Below are positions 6,129 to 10,197 of a stretch of 10,197 bases of DNA, in pieces (position 1 is the first letter of the stretch; each line of letters starts with the position of its first letter). The notes below the pieces were generated by a model. The model worked only from the letters and a program-made list of their open reading frames with translations. It was not told where the DNA came from and did not search any database. The position numbers and the translations under genes are program-made. The stretch is from positions 1 through 10,197 of the forward strand of contig DUZM01000110.1 of assembly GCA_013349485.1 (NCBI GenBank), written 5' to 3'. The stretch is from Candidatus Hydrogenedentota bacterium. GTDB taxonomy: Bacteria > Hydrogenedentota > Hydrogenedentia > Hydrogenedentales > SLHB01.

Positions 6129-9100
6129 TCAGCCTGCCAGACTTGTCCGCGTCTTTCTCTCGCCAGCACTCAGAAAGATTGCAGCCACAGCCGCGAGTAA
6201 CAGAATGTCGCATCCGGCACTGTGAAGCGGGTTGTTTGAAGACGGCGCAAGTGGTCCCCCAAGACATCCGGGCCGGCGCGCTTCACCCTCCCCTTCACCT
6301 TCGCCCTCACCTTCGCCCTCGCCCTCGCCTTCACCCTCGCCTTCGCCTTCACCCTCGCCTTCGCCTTCACCCTCGCCCTCACCCTCGCCCTCGCCTTCGC
6401 CTTCGCCTTCGCCCTCGCCTTCACCCTCGCCTTCGCCCTCACCTTCGCCTTCACCTTCTCCTTCGCCTTCGGCGCCGGAGGTGGTGAGAGCAAGATCGGC
6501 TTCACATAAGCCTCCTTCGGTTACTGTGGCCGTAACGCTCCCCGTCGCGTAGCCGGCGGCAGTGCCCGTCAGGGTGTACGTGTCGGCATCAAGTCCCGCT
6601 ATGAAATACACGCCTTGCGATGTGGATTTTGCGGTATACGCCGCCGCCGTTGTCACGCTCGCGTTAGCAATAGGCTCCTGTGTTGAGGCATCCAGAACAC
6701 GCCCTGTGACCGCGCCCGGGATGCCCAGACCCGTAAAATCGGTCTCGAAACTTCGCACCGCGTTGGTGGCAGGACTGGCACCGTACGGATCCACGGGTAT
6801 GACCCGCCAGTAGTAGGTCTGCAAGTCTTCGATGCCGTCTTCGACCGCATCGAGCAGAACCACGGTGCTTTGGAGGCCCTCTTTTACGATCATGCCCATC
6901 GTAAACGCGTCGTCTTTGGCAAGTTCGAGCCGGTAGGTGACCGTGTCGCCGTCCGGGTCAGTTGCCTCACCCCAGGCGAAATAGACATAGGCCGCCATGC
7001 GGGCGCCGTTCTCGGGATAGAAGAGCGAGACCGCTCCCGGGGCCTGATTTTCGTCCAAGGCGCGATATACGGTAGTCAGCATGTGCGTGCTGGTCTCGCC
7101 GGTGAGCCCGTCAGTGATGTAGTAGAAGATCTTATAGGTGCCGGGATCCGAGAAGATGGTTCCCAAATCGGACCACCGCAAAAGCCCACTATCTAGATCG
7201 GAAGTGGCGGGATCATAATCAAAGACGGGCATCTCCACATATTCTTGGGAGTCCGGATTGGTGGCATCGGCCACGCTTGAGCCAGCGTAAGACGGCGTCT
7301 TAATCTCGAGCCAGGCACGATCGTCTTGGATAACGCTCTGGTCTGCTTTGGCGAACAAGTCTATGGGGCTGTCCGGGCCGATCGTCTGCGCCACGGTAAG
7401 CCATCCAACGGAGTCACCGGCGTTGACACCGTAGCCCAGGACCACCTCCTGAGCGCGGGCGCCATCTTCGCCCGGCGTGTGGGAGAGGGTACCGTCGCTG
7501 CCCGTGCCGTCGCCGTTATCGTCGAGAAGCGGTGTTTGGCGCCGGGTCGCCTCGGTACCGCTACTACTCGATGCCGTGTACTCAGCGATCTTCTCAGACG
7601 CCGACTCGAACGCCTCTTTGAGTGTCTTGCCAGCTCGCGCCCTGCGGAAGAACTCAGTCACAAACGCCTCGCCGTCGCGCACACCGTCCGCTGGGTCGAT
7701 CACGCCTCTGTGCGACGCCTCGTTAGAAGCGCAACTGGCCACAACCACGCGGCCTTCGCCCGAGACCAAGGGGACAAAGCTGCCGGAGTGGCATGCACCG
7801 TAGATGAGGATGATGTCCACGTCAGCGATCTCGTCCCCGATGCCTGCCTCAAGGGTAGCGAAATATCCGTCGAGTTCTCCGGCCGTGATAACGCGATCCT
7901 CACCATAGCTGTCCGAAAAGAGATAGAACTTCTCGGTGCTGCCGTGGTCGATCATGACGACATAGAGCGGCGCAGGCGCGGCGCGGATCTTGTCGAGCGA
8001 CCACTCCTCGATAGCGTAGCGGAGGTCTTCTTGTGTCGGCGCAGTCACATCAACCAATATGTCCGCGTCGAGCGTTCCCCCGTCGGGCGTCTCGCGCAAG
8101 TAGTAAATGTCGTTGTTTGTCTCGTCATCAGCGAAACCGCGCTCACGAAACCCCCGATACACAAAGTCGGCCGTCTTCGTATGTTCTGGCTGCCCCTCGC
8201 CGTCCTCATCCAGCTTGCCGAGGACGATCACCGCATATCCGGCGCGATCCTTGATCGTCAACCGCACGGAGTCCGGTTCGTCATACGCCATCGACGTTGA
8301 GCGCAGAAGGTTCTCGTCGCCCCCGAATTCTGCCTGGAACTGCCAGGTACCCGCGGAATCGAAAACGATCCCGGCCCCTACGAACGCTTCCGCCCTAAAT
8401 TCCGCCACGCCGGCACTGTCTGTGAGGGCCTCGACGGGACCGGCAGCGCTTGTGTCTGGTTTCTTCAGCCACAACTTGACAGTCCTTCCCTTCAACAGCT
8501 CGGATAGTCCATCGGGAATCAAGGCCGTCAGCGTAGCTGTGGCCTCGAGGCCGTCAAACAACAACGGTGCAGACGACGCGTTCAACTCGAGCGACAGTGC
8601 CGGCTGAGCTTTTAGCACCGTAAACGCCACGGGATCGCTCTCTGCGCCGTGATAGGCCGAGTCTCCTGGAAAAACTGCCGTCAAAATCCACGGAGTGCGT
8701 CCCTCCGACGCTTCTGTGGGGTAGAACCGAAGGGAATATGTGTTACCGCCGATTGCCGTGGCCGACGGGAAATCGGCACTGACGATGCCGGCCGGGGAGA
8801 TCGTGACAAACGACACAATCGTACCCATCCCTTCGGTGCCGGTGATTGCGCCGGACACCGTGACGGCCTCGCCCAGCCGAACCGTCGAGCTGTCCAGCTC
8901 GGCCGTTATCGTTGAGCTTTCTCGGACCCGCACGGTATCGTCGTCCGAGGGGCCATAGAGCGATCCGTCGTACGGGCTGACCAGACACTTCCAGAACTCG
9001 CCGCCTGCCGTGTGGCTCGAACTAAGCCTATTGATCACGCTCTCAGTCGTGGTTGTTACTTGAGGGCCAAAGAACGACACGCCGTTGGTGGAAGAAAACC

Positions 9101-10197
9101 ACTCAAATCGGTACTGCACGGTATCGCCGTCCGGGTCGGCCGAGAGAGCGATCACCTCGCACACAAGATCGTCACTAGAAACCGGATCCGCAGGCGTAAC
9201 CGCCACAAGGCAGCCGGACGGGGGCTCGTTAATGTAGTTCACGTTGATCTGAAAGTGGGCGACCTCCAACGACAGGTTCCCGAGCGTGTCTTCACCAACG
9301 ACGTGGAAATAGTACGTGCCATCGGCAAGGTCCCCTATAACAAAGCCGCGTTCGGACGTGTAAGCGTCGTTTGTTGTAGGAACCGTATCGGGGTGTTTGT
9401 CAAAGACATAGTAATGGCGCGGCAGATCCTCATCAGGCACCCCCTCGTCCCGCCAGGTGAAAGCCGCCGTACGCTCGGGATAGGCCACAGCAGGATCGGG
9501 GTGCGTTGGGCTGGCAATCTGTGGCCCCAAGGCGTTTACAAGGAAGAGGTAGTGGCCGGAAATGTCCAGTGGCTCAGAGGATGCATCGAACGCCGTTACG
9601 TTGAGCCACCACCGGCCGTGTCCCACCTGAGCCGGGTTGACGCCGAGTTCGCTTGTGATGTCAGGCGTATCGCTCCCCAGTCTTAACGGCGCAGCATCGA
9701 TGGACCAGAAGTAGCCCTCGACGTCCCCAGCGGGCTGGTCCCAAGAGAAGGCTGGGGAATCATTGTTGTAGTAGGTTGCCCCGGAGGGATGAGTTGTGCA
9801 CGCGACAGATATGACGCCGAAACTGCTGTCGGGGGAGAACATGTCCGCAAACAAGATCAGCTCCTCGTACCCAAAGGCGCCGTCTTGGTCTTCGTCCTCG
9901 ACCAGGGAAACAGTGCCGTTGGCATCGGTGTCCTCGAACGCATCGGGCGCGCCGTTGCCGTTGAAATCCTCGAAAGCGTCCGGTGTGCCATCGCCATTGA
10001 AGTCCTCAAAGGCATCGGGCACGCCGTTGCCGTTCAGATCCTCAAACCCGTCCGGGGTGCCGTTCCCATCAGTATCTTCAAAGGCATCCGGTTTTCCGTT
10101 GCTGTCGGAATCTTGGAAGGCGTCCGGCGCCCCGTTGCCGTCGAAATCCTCGAAAGCGTCGGGCGTGCCGTCGCCGTCAAGGTCTTCGTAGGCATCG
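6129..10197 (-). CDS. Large modular exported protein with a clan CD (C13/caspase-like) cysteine peptidase domain (5' end outside window)
   Basis: Open from the right edge (translation DAYEDLDGDG...) to TGA 6131-6129, about 1,355 residues seen; start and signal peptide lie outside. In protein order: nine calcium-loop repeats (10197-9861); Ig/FN3-like beta-sandwich domains (about 9840-8260) with Asp-Pro-Asp-Gly-Asp-Thr motifs; a peptidase domain (about 8250-7420); more beta-sandwich domains (about 7400-6730); a carboxypeptidase-regulatory-like domain (GAVTGRVLDASTQEPIANAS, about 6725-6490); a Glu-Gly tract; and a tail with two Cys, a hydrophobic stretch DILLLAAVAAIFLSAG and basic end ERKTR. The peptidase shows strand YVVMIDHGS with the catalytic His (codon 7946-7944) and strand DIILIYGACHSGS with the Cys (7793-7791), the His-Gly and Ala-Cys signature of clan CD. 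It probably acts at the cell surface; substrate unknown. GTG 10022 inside the repeats is not the start. Confidence 0.9.
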   Translation of the reverse strand, partial: DAYEDLDGDGTPDAFEDFDGNGAPDAFQDSDSNGKPDAFEDTDGNGTPDGFEDLNGNGVPDAFEDFNGDGTPDAFEDFNGNGAPDAFEDTDANGTVSLVEDEDQDGAFGYEELILFADMFSPDSSFGVISVACTTHPSGATYYNNDSPAFSWDQPAGDVEGYFWSIDAAPLRLGSDTPDITSELGVNPAQVGHGRWWLNVTAFDASSEPLDISGHYLFLVNALGPQIASPTHPDPAVAYPERTAAFTWRDEGVPDEDLPRHYYVFDKHPDTVPTTNDAYTSERGFVIGDLADGTYYFHVVGEDTLGNLSLEVAHFQINVNYINEPPSGCLVAVTPADPVSSDDLVCEVIALSADPDGDTVQYRFEWFSSTNGVSFFGPQVTTTTESVINRLSSSHTAGGEFWKCLVSPYDGSLYGPSDDDTVRVRESSTITAELDSSTVRLGEAVTVSGAITGTEGMGTIVSFVTISPAGIVSADFPSATAIGGNTYSLRFYPTEASEGRTPWILTAVFPGDSAYHGAESDPVAFTVLKAQPALSLELNASSAPLLFDGLEATATLTALIPDGLSELLKGRTVKLWLKKPDTSAAGPVEALTDSAGVAEFRAEAFVGAGIVFDSAGTWQFQAEFGGDENLLRSTSMAYDEPDSVRLTIKDRAGYAVIVLGKLDEDGEGQPEHTKTADFVYRGFRERGFADDETNNDIYYLRETPDGGTLDADILVDVTAPTQEDLRYAIEEWSLDKIRAAPAPLYVVMIDHGSTEKFYLFSDSYGEDRVITAGELDGYFATLEAGIGDEIADVDIILIYGACHSGSFVPLVSGEGRVVVASCASNEASHRGVIDPADGVRDGEAFVTEFFRRARAGKTLKEAFESASEKIAEYTASSSSGTEATRRQTPLLDDNGDGTGSDGTLSHTPGEDGARAQEVVLGYGVNAGDSVGWLTVAQTIGPDSPIDLFAKADQSVIQDDRAWLEIKTPSYAGSSVADATNPDSQEYVEMPVFDYDPATSDLDSGLLRWSDLGTIFSDPGTYKIFYYITDGLTGETSTHMLTTVYRALDENQAPGAVSLFYPENGARMAAYVYFAWGEATDPDGDTVTYRLELAKDDAFTMGMIVKEGLQSTVVLLDAVEDGIEDLQTYYWRVIPVDPYGASPATNAVRSFETDFTGLGIPGAVTGRVLDASTQEPIANASVTTAAAYTAKSTSQGVYFIAGLDADTYTLTGTAAGYATGSVTATVTEGGLCEADLALTTSGAEGEGEGEGEGEGEGEGEGEGEGEGEGEGEGEGEGEGEGEGEGEGEGEGEGEGEGEGEGEGEGEARRPGCLGGPLAPSSNNPLHSAGCDILLLAAVAAIFLSAGERKTRTSLAG
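6282..6470 (-). repeat. Glu-Gly dipeptide tract (hexanucleotide coding repeat)
   Basis: 189 bases encode 63 residues of strictly alternating Glu and Gly (32 Glu, 31 Gly) in the minus-strand protein. Both Glu codons and all Gly codons are mixed, so the array is not a fresh perfect expansion. It separates the last folded domain from the Cys-containing hydrophobic tail, as a wall- or periplasm-spanning acidic spacer would. On the plus strand the same bases are pyrimidine-rich and read as Ser-Pro. Confidence 0.95.
9861..10197 (-). repeat. 36-base coding repeats, 12-residue calcium-loop type (thrombospondin type 3-like)
   Basis: About nine units with the consensus Asp-x-Asn/Asp-Gly-Asn/Asp-Gly-x-Pro-Asp-Ala-Phe-Glu, for example DGDGTPDAFED, DSNGKPDAFED and LNGNGVPDAFED. 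The last two units are degenerate (TDANGTVSLVED, EDQDGAFGYEEL). The Asp/Asn spacing is that of calcium-binding DxDxDG loops found in exported bacterial proteins. The array runs off the right edge, so the total number is unknown. A calcium-stiffened stalk is the likely role, by inference. Confidence 0.9.

Noticed and set aside
6232..6552. Plus-strand ORF with a long Ser-Pro tract
   Set aside because: It is the opposite-strand reading of the Glu-Gly tract. The minus frame continues for over 4 kb with recognisable domains.
7326..8300. 324-residue plus-strand ORF opposite the peptidase domain
   Set aside because: Shadow frame of the minus-strand gene, with no recognisable domain, while the other strand shows the clan CD motifs.
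9861..10197. 36-base periodic repeats as a CRISPR array
   Set aside because: Units are contiguous with no unique spacers, vary mainly in a coding-compatible way, and encode a calcium-loop repeat.

Overview
The window suggests a fairly GC-rich, free-living Gram-negative-type bacterium outside the well-studied phyla. My best guess is Candidatus Hydrogenedentota or another planctomycete/lentisphaera-like lineage. That guess rests mainly on the long Glu-Gly tract ahead of a C-terminal membrane tail in the large minus-strand protein. It is pattern memory and no search was done.

Layout, left to right. (1) 1-2075: housekeeping genes. The tail of what is probably dnaG (primase) is followed by an intact rpoD encoding the major sigma factor, the classic macromolecular-synthesis order. 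(2) 2094-2209: a tRNA with anticodon CAU (Ile2-like or elongator Met), then a perfect hairpin terminator. (3) 2228 to about 5790: a small tRNA-associated integrative element (prophage or island remnant). It holds an integrase with its own promoter, a small hypothetical gene, a short ORF running into an AlpA/excisionase-like winged-helix gene, and a P4-type primase-helicase. Nearly every gene here is broken: the integrase has a frameshift at a C6 tract, the winged-helix gene has a frameshift, and the primase has lost zinc ligands, gained an in-frame TAG, appears to lack its TOPRIM domain, changes frame and loses its C-terminus. (4) 5793-6128: no gene seen, only a 10-bp hairpin. (5) 6129-10197, minus strand: one very large partial gene for a modular exported protein. 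In protein order it has 12-residue calcium-loop repeats, several beta-sandwich domains, a clan CD (C13/caspase-like) cysteine peptidase domain with its His-Gly and Ala-Cys motifs, further beta-sandwich and carboxypeptidase-regulatory-like domains, a 63-residue Glu-Gly tract, and a Cys-containing hydrophobic tail with a basic end.

How it fits together: the core genes and the tRNA are ancestral. The element most likely entered at the tRNA 3' end, where the terminator and integrase promoter now lie, and has since decayed. Both flanking long genes are open over their full visible length, so the disruptions are confined to the element. That argues for real decay over general sequencing error. The minus-strand surface protein converges on the element and is probably unrelated to it. 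The most interesting protein is that large surface peptidase. I see no complete new multi-gene system.
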